Assembly: GCA_023055355.1 (NCBI GenBank) | Contig: JALJCS010000006.1 | Span: 32,804,501-32,868,500, forward strand | DNA length: 64,000 bases | Origin: Agelaius tricolor | Lineage: Eukaryota > Chordata > Aves > Passeriformes > Icteridae | Reading direction: 5' to 3' | Shown here: positions 12,201-24,803 of the stretch, piece after piece | Numbering within the stretch: the stretch's first letter is position 1 | Layout: each line of letters starts with the position of its first letter | Made by a program: the position numbers and the translations under genes | Notes under the pieces: generated by a model | Database searches by the model: none | Told to the model about the DNA's origin: nothing | The model's input: only the letters and a program-made list of their open reading frames with translations

Positions 12201-15200
12201 ATTACAGGTGTCACAACAAGGGCTTCCTCTGTTGCCCATATTCTCTTGGCATGGACTCAGGCATGTAAGGACTTCACTGTAAGAGTGACTTCTGTGATCT
12301 AGAGCAACAGAGCATAGTTGGTCATTAAATAAATTGTTTCTAAGGACATCCTTACCGATGCTAATTAAAATACCTGTAGTTACTAAATTATTTCATTAGT
12401 TAAGATAAATCTCCAGATTATTTTCTGTTTACTGGGTTGCTAGGGGTACCTAATACATCAATATGTGTAGAAGTGTTCAGTGAGGCTGCCAGGTTTTTTG
12501 AAAGAGTTTTACATGCTTCAGAAGTAGACTCCAATTGGCTAAGGAATTGGCCAAAGACTAAAAATGTGACATCATTCTTGGCAAGTCATAGAGATATTTT
12601 TGTTAACAGACACTACATAAAAAGTGTGCTATACTACTTCTAAGCAAAAATCTGTGTGTAAGAAAAATGAAATATCTTCTAGTTGGGAATAATTTTTCAA
12701 AGAAATGCAATTTATTGACTAGTCCTTTGTATGAGTCTGCTAATGCAATCTATTCGTTCTTCTATATCCTTTTTCTCTTTAAATACAATTAATGTGTATG
12801 ACCTGAATACTTTTAAATCAATACCATTATTTAGCAGACAAATGCAATTATTCCCTATTAATTCTTCCATCAATTCCATGTTTGTGTAATAGACATACTG
12901 CAATTGTCTTCTTGAGTCCAATCACATATTTCAACTTCCAACAATTATGTTTAACTTAATTCCAATGACTGATTAAAACCATGTGTATTCAGGTTTAGAT
13001 AGATGTGCTTACTACAGGATTGCTAGACCTGCAGAAAATATGTTTTTAATAATCCATTAGTATTTAATTAGCATGCAATAACCGTCTTATTAAATCTAAA
13101 TTAAAACCTTATTTGAAGCATGTAATTGAAAGTGCCACTGGGTAAAATCTAATCTGTCAGGGATTAATTTACATTGAATAACAATGCTAAAATTTTCTTT
13201 TTTGCAGTTTTTAGGGTCTTCCAAACATTTGCTTAGTCATCACAGTGGAATCTTGCAACAATCAGTTTTCTGCAAGTGCAGCATTTAAAATGTGTTATGG
13301 GTCAGAGTTGCCATCTTTTGAGAGTTCATCTCAATTTGAAAGATGATTCTTTGGGTGGAAGATGAGGAATTCTTAAACCTTAACCAGATGCCAAAATGTG
13401 TGTGAATGCTTCCCACTAGCCAGTGAAGAAGATGGTTTGCAACACACACCACATTCTTAGGTGTCCCACAGCATACCCTGCAAATATGAGAGGAAAAGAG
13501 GGGTTTGAGACTCTGTCTCTTTATAAGAGAGAAGTTTTTATGTTGTTGTGTATGAGGGAGTCACACAACACAGCTGGTGAGAGCAAATTATAGCAAAATT
13601 AGACTATTGTGACACTGTTCTGGGATAAGGGGGATCCATAATCCATCCAGAAATGTGAACTCGTAAGTGCTACTGGTGGACCTGCTTCAGCAGGACAGCT
13701 GGAGGAGTTTGTGTAAATTATCAGCCCAAATTGCTTGTAAAATTCTTAACACCATCAGTTTGAGATGAATAGCTATTAGAGTCCCTGTAAAGATGTGTTT
13801 AATTAACTGGCTAACAAATTTATAGCAAAAGTTGCCTCTCAGATCTGCTTTGCAGGGTCCATGTTTGATGTTTCCTTTTCTCATGGCAACCTTGTCCCTC
13901 CTTGACAGTGACTGGGAAAGCTGCAAATGCAGGAAAGGCAAGACAGAAGAGCAGTCATTTAGCAGGTAAATAATAGGAGATAATTTTCACAAGGTACTTT
14001 GTATTGGTGCTTACCCTTTGTCAGCCTCAGTCTTCACTGGATGCCAAGGGAGGACTCCACGGACATCAAGGTCCCATTTGGGAGCTAACCATTATCTTAC
14101 TTATATCATTATTATTACCTTGGTCTGGGCAATGTCCTCATGAACCTGCTACAGTTCACCAGATTGGGATTTGGCAGTAATGCATGGGGTAATTCCAGAT
14201 GTTCATGGGGTTGTCTAAGGATCCAAGACTGTGGTTAGGAAGGGAATAAAAGATTACCAAGGATGGAGAGCATGGAGAAGGAGAAAAATATTTTGCTGAT
14301 TCCGTAGACAGTGTTGGCCAGTGACGCCTAGAGTGTTGACAGACCTCAGTTCCTGAGTTGCGGTGGACAGTTCTGTCCCTTCTCAAACTGCTCACAGGAC
14401 AGAAATTTTTCTCCTCTGTTTTTTATTAACAAGTTGAGGAGGATGAAGACCAAAAAAAAAACATCAAAGAAGGATGAAAACTAAGTAAACTTTCAAAGGA
14501 GAAGGAAGAAAAGTGAGAACAATCTCATCTATGGACAGGAACCTGGCCTTGGAAGGAGGACAGGAATTTTCAAAGACATGTACAGTACAACAAGTGAGCT
14601 GAACAGAAACGCATCAGGCCTCTTTTGAAGAGGGCCAAAAAAAATTATGTATCCAGTGATGGGAATAACCTCTAGAATTACCCAAGTCAAATTAAATGGT
14701 TCCTTTTACTTGAAATATCTTTATGCTTAGGCCACACATGAATAGCTGTCATGGTGAAAGCAGTACGTGTCTGAATTGTGATTTGTTTGTTTGAACTTGG
14801 ACTTTAAGTGTTACTGGACACCCATGAAAAACTGGAATGCTCTTATCCTGGAGCTGTGAAAAGTGTCATAATTTCTGTAGATAGCTCCATTTTGCTGCAA
14901 TTTACTCCTATCATGTGTGTTGTGTGATTGTTTACACATAGCAGCATGCGATAGAAACTCTTGTTATAAACAAATACAGCCCATGGAAAGCTCCTGAAAA
15001 CTCATGGGCAGCAGAATTCAGTCAGACCACCTAAGCTCTGTAGTAGGAACCATCCAAGTACACGAAACACAGTCAACACAAATGACTGTACCCCATGGAG
15101 CTGTTCAGAATCAACACTGTGATGGTGACATGGTGTGAGGGTAGCAGAGGCTGAGAACCACTGAGCAGAGAAAATAGGGTGCAAAATGATTTAATTGCTC

Positions 15201-16330
15201 ATCTTCATTTGAAATTGGTGGAATGTCAGGTCTAGGTATGGAAACTATCTGGGGTTTATTTACATAGCCTGATTTGAGGCACCTGTCTAAATCAGGAGCC
15301 AGAGCTCCTAACAGGGTTAATAGATCACTTAGGTTAAGAGCTAATTACAGCCTAATGTGAGGTTCTTGGAATGGCTCTCTGGTGGCACCAGCGGACCGCC
15401 CAGCCAGGCAGCTGATTCAGGTGGTGTAAGTAAGCATTTAGACCCTGAGCTTCAGCAAGTTCAACAGTGGAGTAATTCTAAATTAATTCTAAACTATTCT
15501 ATAGTTTTCATTACTATCTGCATGGTTAAAAACAGTGCAAGTGACAGAGAGAAAGATATTAACCACTTAGCAAGAAGGCATACATGGTGGAAGCAGCTTG
15601 GGATTAAGGTTTCAGCAAAAAGGAAGTGGTATCTATAGAGCTGTGCTTACTTCAACAACACCAGTTTACACCTGCTGAGAATCAGACTAAGGGTTGTTTT
15701 TTAAGAATTAATCTTCTATCCACTCTTGATGTTTGCATGTGCTCTATTTCCCTCTCTTGCTAATATTTTTAAGCAAGAAAAGCTGCTGTGGCATCACTTA
15801 GGACAAGGACATTAACATGGTTATTAGAGAAATTATTACACATGGTTCATTGTCATATTTTTCAGTGTTTGCCTGTAGAATCAGTATTACAAAAAAATAA
15901 AAAGTCTCTTGCAGATTGCAGAAAGTAGAAGCATTTGAATTTCATTTCTAATCAAACAGGCTAAATATTCATGTTTATGTGCCTAAATGAAACTTTTGTA
16001 TGCAGTCTTCCACCCCGTCTGCATGAATAGTGGCATTGTAACAGGGTGAGGTCACTGCAGAAGGGAAAGTGAGGTAAGAACACAGCTGAATCTACAGCCT
16101 CTGTGCTACATGGTGCACCAGCTTGTGCTTAAAGGAATACAGTGCTTTTGCCCGAGCCAGAGTCACTGTGGGCACTGCCTGCAGAGCTGAATGCTTCTTG
16201 CAGGGCTCTAGATGCATTCCTGGCTCTGCTCTATGGTCTGATGCACAGTATAAGTTTCCTCTGCTTTTACAAACTACTCTACAGAGACCTCTTTACACAT
16301 CTAATATAAGTGAAAATCCATATGGTTTAT

Positions 16331-16376
16331 TTTATTTTAATGAAGGGTGGCCCCTTCATTAAAAAAAAAAAAAAAA
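16331..16376. repeat. 17-bp inverted repeat (one mismatch) running into A16
   Basis: TTTATTTTAATGAAGGG at 16331-16347 pairs with 16352-16368 around loop TGGC, with a single mismatch in the A/T end. The right arm merges into a run of 16 A (16361-16376). Confidence 0.85.
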
Positions 16377-17789
16377 TAAACAGTTCTCAGGCCTCATTTT
16401 GCTTTGACTTATGTGGCATAAATCCTGAGCAGTCCCTTTGTAATATTCACTGATGTTCAGGATTTATGCCAGCATCAGGGGGAGCAGTGTTTGGCCCATC
16501 AAAGGGCTTTTCCCCTCTCATTATTTTCAAAAGAAATGACTCAACTTTATAAAGACTGATGGCTTCCTATTGGCATCACCTGTCCCTAGTGGGAATTCTC
16601 ATATAAAGAGAGTATGGCATAACCCAATGTGTGCATCTGAAGGGCAGTGGAAGGGTGACATAGTAAAGAAGTATTTGAAGGAGTGTGAGATTTGCTAAGT
16701 CTACGTGCCAGTTCATATTTTACCTATTCCTTGCAGTAACTTAAAAGGCCCTATAAAAGGTTGCCAAGGGTACACTGGCAAATCGCCGTCCCTCGCCCAC
16801 CATCATAATTAGAATTCTGAGAACTTGGAAAATCCTGCCTAGTGAGCAAGCCCTTCTCGCCCTTTTTCCACAGGATTCTCCAAGCTCACAAACCTGGGTA
16901 GACTTGGAGCAGCTGCTGCTTCAAATGAGACTGTCCATCCTAGTCTCACCACCTAGCACAGGAGCCAACGGGGCTCTCTTTTCATCCCACGCTGCCTCTT
17001 GCTGCTTTGGCTTCCCAGCATAGCTCCCTGAATTTCCAACAAATTTGTCTGAAACAGAAATACCCTCTTGATTGCCTTTGCCACATGATGCAGCAATGAA
17101 CCCTCTAGTCTTCCCAACCCAGATTAACTGGAGCAGCCTGTTTCTATCTCACCTATCAAACCCTTCCCTCAGTCAGCTGCTGATAACCTTGGGATCAGAC
17201 TAAAATGCTGTTGGATGTTTCAGAAACAGGACACTCAGTTCTGCTGCAGCAGGCTCAGTTCTGATCAAGCCAATACCAGAGTTTACTAACCAATTCTGGA
17301 TATTTTTAAACTTTTTTTTCACCTCACATCATGGGCAGTGGGTTGAGTCGAGTGTTAACAAGGTAAAATTGTAAACATTTTAGAAAGGTTTTTCAGCTCA
17401 TTCAGTACCCTCATCTTTGTGCAGCGCAGGAAAAACAGGTAGGAGCTGGTGAGGCAGTCTGCAAAGCCTGTAGATTCTTTTTTCTGTGAATTTCAGCTAT
17501 TTTTTAGTTACCTGCACCAAAACCTTGTTGACCCTAGGTTGCCAAGCAGGACAGTGTGTGTGGGTTCTCCCTGTAGAAAAAGTAGCTCAGAGGCTCTTTT
17601 TTATCTTTGCTCCATGAACTCCCCAAACACCAAAATAATTTCTGTTTATCCTGCTCCTGCAACATCCAACTTACTTATGAGCACTGTAGCTCAAAATGGC
17701 ATCTGTCCTTGGTCAGTCCTGGTTTAAAATCTTCTCTTTCCTTTAGCCTCTCTGACCCATCTGGGAGTTTGGGATTGTGGCAGCACAAC

Positions 17790-17827
17790 AAGAGAGAGAG
17801 GAGGGAAGAGGGGGAGAGAGAGAGAAG
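17790..17827. repeat. Purine (GA)-rich tract
   Basis: AGAGAGAG, GGGAAGAGGGG and GAGAGAGA runs over about 38 bases; simple sequence with no repeat family evident. Confidence 0.8.
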
Positions 17828-18205
17828 TACAAGTTTGGGTGATGGGGAGAGCGATAGTGGGATTTAAAATGGCATAAATGTAAGGGAAAAAGTGAAGCAA
17901 ACTTAAAAACCATAATTGTATAAAGACCCTGCAAAAGGAAAAGGGTGTCCAGAGAACTGTGGGCAAAAAAATAGTATCTGGGTAGCATTTCAAATAGCCA
18001 CATTCAGTCTATGGAAGCTAGACATGCACGAGAAGCTGCTTCTAGTTAGGAAAGCACAGTAAATGCCACACAAAAGTCAATGCCTCTGCTTCTTTCCAGT
18101 TCTGTCCTTTGGTGTAACTTGCATCTGACTCTATTATAGCAAAGGAAACATTATGGGGCGGAAGCAAGGGAAACTTGCAGGGCTGCCGGAAGGAGCAGAC
18201 TGTCT

Positions 18206-18300
18206 GCTTCCCTTCCCTCTCTTTCCTCCTCCTCCTCCCTTTGGCCACCTGTTAGCATCCCCTCACTCCCTCCCCCATCATCCTCACTCCTGCCAAAACC
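18206..18300. repeat. Pyrimidine-rich stretch with (TCC)n core
   Basis: C/T-rich region with a (TCC)-type run at about 18225-18238 and further CTCCCTCCCCC runs after it. Possible polypurine/polypyrimidine DNA structure; no coding signal. Confidence 0.7.
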
Positions 18301-21300
18301 TCTCTTTATCTTAATGTGCATTTTGAAGCCTGGTCTTGTTATGCTTTAATTATATTTTCTGGTGGCTGTTGCTTCTTTCCCAAATGTCTGTGCCCTGTTT
18401 TTGTCAGGACAGGAAAGGCTGAGAATCAGAAAGTGGAGGGGGAGGAATTCAGCCTTGTGCAGCCCAAGCATAAATGAGCCTTTTGCTTCCAGGTCAGTAG
18501 TTCAAATCTAGCCAGCAGAAGTCAAGTTGAAAAGTGATAGCTGCTTTGGAGTGTGTAAAGCATTAGTTGGTGGTCTCATTTGGGTTCAGAGCAGACAGGT
18601 GTCCAAATCCCTTCTGGCCCTAATTGGCATCTTTGCTGGCAGCTTCAGAGGCAGGGCCAGAGTGTGTGGGCACCGAGCCCGCGATGCCCTTGCCTGGGTG
18701 GTCCTCCTAAGTGGCATCCAAGCAAGCTGGCAAGGGAGCCAGGGGGCTCAGACTGCTGTTGTCTGTGCTGTACCTCCTCTGTAAATAAACAGAGATATTC
18801 AGCTCTGTGCTCTTCCTGCAGCTTTGATCCCACTTTTAAGAAGGTAATATTTCTTGTCTTTGCACTAATTTCTTTCTTTTCTTTATCTTACCTTTGAAGT
18901 AATTACTCTTTGAGGAAACTAATGGATTAGAAATGTGGAACTAAATTTATAGAGAGGCAGCTCAGGCAGAGAGCCATTTTGGGGAAGCTGGTTGAGATGG
19001 ATAAACTGGAGTTACTGGAAGAGCCTCAGTCCAGGACATTTTAAATTACTTTTGTCTACCAAAGCATGCCAGCCATGATACCTTCCTGTTCTTGGTGTAA
19101 TCACCCCTGTGCAAGTCCAGGATCAGTGAATGTAACTTGGAGTAGAATTTTGTCTTTATGGTCCATGATGTTTCTACACTATCTACCTATTTCTACTTAT
19201 AAATAGTAGCTTCCAAAAAGATAAGGCTCTGTAGGGTTTTGGCATGCATTTCTGAAAGCCTTGGGGAATCTTACTTTAAATATGTGTACTTGCATCCTTC
19301 AGCTTCCCCTTTTTATTTTCTTTGCATTTATGCAGACCTCTCAAGTCCTGGAAATCAGATACATGAGGCTGTGCAATGCTGGTGTGTGATGCAGGCAGGC
19401 ACGCAGGTGCAAATTTGTGTGATGATATCCTCCAAACACAGTGATGATGGGGTGGTAGAGGCTATCAGGCTGTTGCTGAGGATTATGAGGTCTTTTAGTG
19501 CTGCCTGGTTGCTGCATAACCTTCCTGTCCCTCTCCTGCTTCAACACCCTGCATGGTCAGGTAGCTGCTGCAGGTAAGATTTCAGAGCATGAGAGATGCA
19601 GTGGTGTCCAAATGAAACTCCCTGAGACTCTGCTGGCCCCAAACAGTGGAGCAGGAGATGAGGCTGAAAAGTTTTGAGTCACTTGGAACTAGCAAGTCTC
19701 TGTCCTCACTGAGCAAACAGGGTCAGTTCCCCTGGCCCTGCAGTTCGCTTAGCCCATGTCCAGGCAGTCAGGATAAACTAAATAATCCCAGTGTCCTCCT
19801 GGTGCTGTGCTCATCTCAGGGGTGCTTGGAGAACTCTCGTAGTTTTGTCTGCCACAGCTTCCAGAACCCTGCTAGGGACAGGGTTGAGCAGCCTGTGGGA
19901 AGAGTCATGTAGGAGTGTTGGAGAAATGGGGAGCACTAGGAAACATCACATGTGATATACTCAGCTTTGTCCAGTGCTGCAAATCATATTCCCAAAGTGA
20001 ATGTAAATTGCCACTGTTCAATTGATTTCAGCATTCTTTCATCCACTCATTCCAGGTGTTGTTCTTCCTCATGATCTTCAAACAGTAAAAATAAATTTAA
20101 AAATGTTCCCCAACTTTGCTCTGCTGTTGTGAAGCTCTTAAGCCAAATTCTGTGTGGGCCTCACTGAGTATGGTTGCTGCTTGTAGATTGTTTAACTCTT
20201 GCAGTGGTGCTGTCCTTGCAGAATGCTGTAAAATTTGCTTTTTGTCTTAGTCCAGGTTATTGTTGCTAATTTTCATCTGCAAGTGCCAAACTCCTTCTTG
20301 AAAAAAGAAAAAAAAACCCCAACTATACGCTAAATTCCTAGCTGTGTATAAAGATTGATTACATGTGTTTATGTGTAATTTAAAAATGGTTAATTCAGGA
20401 AGTGTATGGTCTTTTAAAGGCAAGTTTAAAATCTTCAATTTTACCTGTTTATTTATATTAGGAAAATGGGCCTGGAGTACTAAGCAAACCTCCATGATAT
20501 ATAGGGTTCAGCCTGAGAATTCTCTGAACTGTTTTGTATATTTTTATTCTATCAATATGCTCTTTCATGGCTACTAATTAATTTTTTAAATTGACTTACA
20601 GAAAAGCACATATAAAATCAGGAGTATGAAATTCCATAGCACTAATAGTATTAATGAAAAGCACAAAGTCTGGAGGCAATTGTAAAAGCACTATTTCAAC
20701 CATAAAATAATTTTCATTTGAATTAGCATGATTAATTGCATAGATTTTCTTTGTCACAGCACACTGAAATTGAAATACTGAGGATGTTCTAAAGCTTTCA
20801 GTGTATAATTCCAGTATGTGTTAGAAAAAAGGTGTACGCACATTGTGTTCACATGCATAAAATAAAGCTATAAATAAACAAGAAAGTTTTAACTTCGGTT
20901 CTACTTTTAGCTGATTGTTTCAACTTGAAACAGCATTAGATTTAATTGCAGAGGAAAGTAAATGTGACTGGAAGTTGGCATTGGTTGCTCCTCTGTCATG
21001 AAGAGGGATATTTGGATCCCCCAGCTTTTGCACTACGTGCCTAATTGGTTTACAGGCTGGATGCATTCATGCAGGCTGCAGCTGTTTTGCCCAGAGCGGT
21101 GGAAGAGGAATCACCTTGTGTAGTATTTCCTTACTATGTGCATATACTCTACAAATGTCACACTCTTTGCTGATTCTGAATGTGGGCTGGTGGAGGGCTG
21201 CCTGGGGCACACAGAGGATGGTAGTGGGTGTTGTGGTGTCCATGTGCAGCACTGGGTGTGAATTGGTTTCCTCTCCAGCACCGCACATCCTCGCGGTGTT

Positions 21301-21840
21301 CCTGACATGCCCAGGTTCCCCTGGGCCTGCCGTGTGCCCTGGGTGTTTATTATGTGGAAAAGAAAAGGGAAATCCTGCCAATCCACATCAACACTGCAAG
21401 TTTGTCAAATGACATCAGCAGCAGAGGAGAATTTAGTTTCTAACCACATGCAAATAGGTCCCAAACTGCTGGTTATGCCATGATGTCAGCTCTGATTTCT
21501 CATCCATTATTTGATGGGCTTCAATGTGTACATGCCAGAGAAGTTCCCTCTCCATTTCCTCCCTTCCCATTCAGTACTTCAGGGTTTGTTTTGACTTTAT
21601 TTGTGAAAAATGTGTTTTGAACAACAAATGTAATTCCTTAGGAGAAGTTTATTTCAAGGCTAATTTCCTACTAAAGCCTCCCTTGTCTTTGTTATCATTT
21701 TGCATTAGGGTGAGCTGTTAAATACTTGAACAGTTCCGATATTTTCCCCAAGGGACTCAACTAAGTGTTAGTAATCATTCCAATATCCTTTGTCATGAAT
21801 TGGCATCAACTTTGTTAATAAAGGCTACTGCATTATTTTG

Positions 21841-21853
21841 GCCACGTGACGCA
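21841..21853 (+). promoter_or_regulatory. E-box (CACGTG) next to CRE-like TGACGCA
   Basis: GCCACGTGACGCA holds a perfect CACGTG E-box with flanks close to the USF/TFEB consensus GTCACGTGAC, followed by TGACGCA. Motif match only. Confidence 0.3.
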
Positions 21854-23548
21854 TGTCAGCCTGCCTGCAGGTATGCCAAGACACAGCAGCAAAGCAGGTC
21901 ATGTCATGCAGGTTAATGTCAGGTTAGATTTTGTGGCATGTAGAACTGCTTGAAATGGCATGGGCCTCCAGACTGAGTAATTTGGGATACTGGGACATGG
22001 AACTTGTCACTGCTGGGTGTAAACCAGCTGAGATATGAAAAGTGTGTCTTTTGTCACCAGGCATTAGCTGTCTTGTTCAGCCTAGATGGAGCTCCTCCTG
22101 AAAGCAGTAATCACTTCCTGGGGGCAATTCATCCTCTGCAGAAATAATCTAGATATGTGTTCTAGACTACTGAGCCCTTGTTGAGCTCTCCCTAAGACGC
22201 AGTTCATTGCTATTTAGAAACCAGTTCCTTTGTTTCGGGTATCTTTCCCAGAGAGATAATCAGGGCATTGGCACCTTCTGAGCATGGGCTACATCCCTCT
22301 CCCTGAGGGATGAGAGATGCCTTAAGAGGACCCTGGATTAGTTGCTCTTTCTGTGAAGAATCATGAAGGACTTGGGAGTACTTCATTACTTTTGGATTTA
22401 GCCTGGATCCGTTATTTTCAGAAGAGAGCTTAGAAAAGTTGGGAAGAAGGGAAGCTTACGCAGATGTCACAAGAAGTTTAAATTGGTTTTCAACCAGAGG
22501 TCTTTGGGTCACTTAACTTCACAGAGTCTGCACACATCAGTTTAAACTGTTCCCTTATAAGGCATTCTGTAAATAGTATTTCCAACACAACGGAACTCAA
22601 GTCTATTTGCAAAGCTACTGAATAAATACACAATTCCAGAATAGAAATCAAATTACAGGGGCTGATGTCTTTCTAACCACACTTAGGTCAAGTAATGGAG
22701 GTAGCACAGTCAAGTGAGAGAAAACCCCCCAATCACAGATGTAATTAATTAATGTCTACATTGCCAAAAAAAGGAAAGTATTTTGACACCAGTTATTTAG
22801 AGCAATTATGAATTGCTTTTTCTTAAAGCCCCAAAAGGCAAAAGCAGGAATGTAACTACAATGCATTGCCCTTTTTTCCCTACTTTTTCTTTTCGATCAA
22901 GTCTTAGAGCTCACATATTGAGTAACTGGGAAAGATGCCAAAACCATTCCCTTTACAAGTGATTTTAAACTATGCATGAGGTGTGTTTTTTCCTTTTGTT
23001 TCATGGAAACATCTCTGGTTTTGGCAAAAGTTTTAAGTTAGGAAAGTTGGTCTATGATTCTGTATTGCCAAGGTTTCAAGACCAGGCCTAGATGGTCCAT
23101 AAAACTATTTCCTCTTGAGCAAGAGTTCCACCTTATTAAAAACAGAAACCGTAGCCATCCCATGCCTTCCCCTGATCGCCAGCTCTCCCTTCTGGGGATG
23201 CACAGCTGGTGGGAGGTTCAGCAGCCCTGCATCTGCCCCTTCCTTTTGCTGGAGCTCTGGGATCTCTATGAGGTTAGTGCTGAGCACTGGTTTGAGGCGG
23301 TAGGGGGGTGGTGCAGAGGTAGAGAGGGGCGTTTCTTCCCTTGGGACCCTGCTGGTGTTTTTGGGGATACTTAGGGAGGTCTTGAAGCAGTGGGCGTCTC
23401 CTGCATCCGCTGTCATGCGGTCATGATGGGGACCGTGCCAAGAGCCGCGTGCTTTTGGGGAGGGAGCTGCTAAAAGAGCTGATGGGGGACAAATCCGTTA
23501 TGGCCCTTCCCTTCAAATCTGCTCAGGCAGGAGCATTCATACCTCAGG

Positions 23549-23564
23549 CCTCCCCTAGGGGAGG
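23549..23564. repeat. 16-bp perfect palindrome
   Basis: CCTCCCCTAGGGGAGG reads the same on both strands. It sits in a GC-richer island (about 23150-23700) of the long intron. Confidence 0.85.
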
Positions 23565-24624
23565 AGATTCAAGGGAGACTCAAACAAGGGAGGCAAAAGT
23601 CTGCAAGTAACGGGGCGTCAACCGAGTGGGACTTGGCTTCTGGCTCCAGTTGGCAGGTCTCTGAAATCATATTCTGAGAACTGACTGCAAGCCCTGGCTG
23701 GACCATCGTGTGCTCCTCAGGCCTGACAGACAGACAGACAGCAGTGCCCTGACTCAACCAGCTCACAGAGCTCACAGGCAGCCAGCACCTGCCTCGCTTC
23801 TCCCCTGCAGCTTGATGCAGGTGTGGGTTTATGAAATGGTAAAGCTGCTTGGGTTGAGCCACCCCTCATCAGGGCAGTCAGTGCTGTATGACCCAAATCT
23901 CTGCTGGGGCTTGGATCTCTGCTCTTATCAGTGCCAAATTCCTTATCTGTTTACATGCTCACCCATCTTTCTTTTCCCCAAACATTTTTACAAATTTATA
24001 AGTAATAACCAGAGTTAAATAGACCTCTGCAGATTATTGCTTTAACTAATTCAATGTAAACAATATGCATGAGTAAATGAAAAGGGCTTGGCTTGTATAA
24101 GAACCAGAATGGTAAATAAGGCATTTGCATGTTAGTTTCACAAACTGCTTATGGTAGAGATACAGATAGAGGCTAATTGAGGAGAATGCAGTTAACCCAG
24201 GAAGAGAATGAAATTTAAGAATTGCTCTTGTGTCTGTTTCAGAACTACCTGGGAGAGCTTGTTGGGTGCTTTATTTGAAAGCAGTCTTCTCATGGGTATT
24301 TATCCTCATCTGAACAGACTGACCCAGTGGCACATGGGATATAAGTTGAGGTTGCTGAGTGCGTTTGTGTCTTGTATTTGAGCTTTTCAGGTATATGGTA
24401 GTCAATTGCACTCCCATTAGCATAGGAAGAGACAAAATTTGATCTCACCCTGTTTTTTCATGCTTGCAGCCTTGCTGCAGTTCTTCTGGGTTTGTTCTAC
24501 CCTACATAAAACACAGATAATATATGTGATGTGGACTGAGGTGAAAATATCACTGCTTGCTTTATTTTGAGGAGGAGGAGGAGAAAGGCTGATGCATATC
24601 GGACTCAATACAGACTGAAACCCA

Positions 24625-24803
24625 GTGATGTTTTTCCTCTCTAATTTATATGAAAGAAATGTTAAAAAAAGCCCGTTATCATTTTTTAAAATAAAAAAGT
24701 GATGTTTCCCCTCTCTAATTTATAAGAAAGAAATTTTTTAAAAAATGTCCGTTACCAATTTTTTAAATAAAAAAGTGATGTTTCCCTTTTCTTGTAATTT
24801 GTC
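24625..24803. repeat. Tandem repeat, unit about 75 bp, 2.3 copies
   Basis: Units start with GTGATGTTT at 24625, 24699 and 24775. Each full unit contains CTCTCTAATTTATA, GAAAGAAAT, a poly-A/T stretch, a CCGTTA core and ends AAATAAAAAA. Unit lengths are 74 and 76; differences are mostly small indels in the A/T runs. The third copy is cut off after about 29 bases. It does not resemble a transposon tail I know. Confidence 0.9.

Larger units (their letters stand above)
1..16330. other. Intronic DNA, no gene or recognised transposon
   Basis: Non-repetitive AT-leaning sequence. The open frames are short and mutually overlapping. A GC-richer patch at about 7600-8010 has several overlapping frames on both strands but no recognisable protein. 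AT-rich, TAAT-containing stretches also occur at about 9900-10850 and 12930-13140. Confidence 0.7.
16377..24624. other. Intronic DNA with scattered GC-richer islands
   Basis: GC-richer patches at about 18580-18790, 21060-21400 and 23150-23700 hold overlapping open frames on both strands without domains I recognise. The listed simple repeats and palindrome are here; no transposon recognised. Confidence 0.65.

Noticed and set aside
18500..18515. tRNA B-box-like TTCAAATC
   Set aside because: No cloverleaf or A-box could be built around it.
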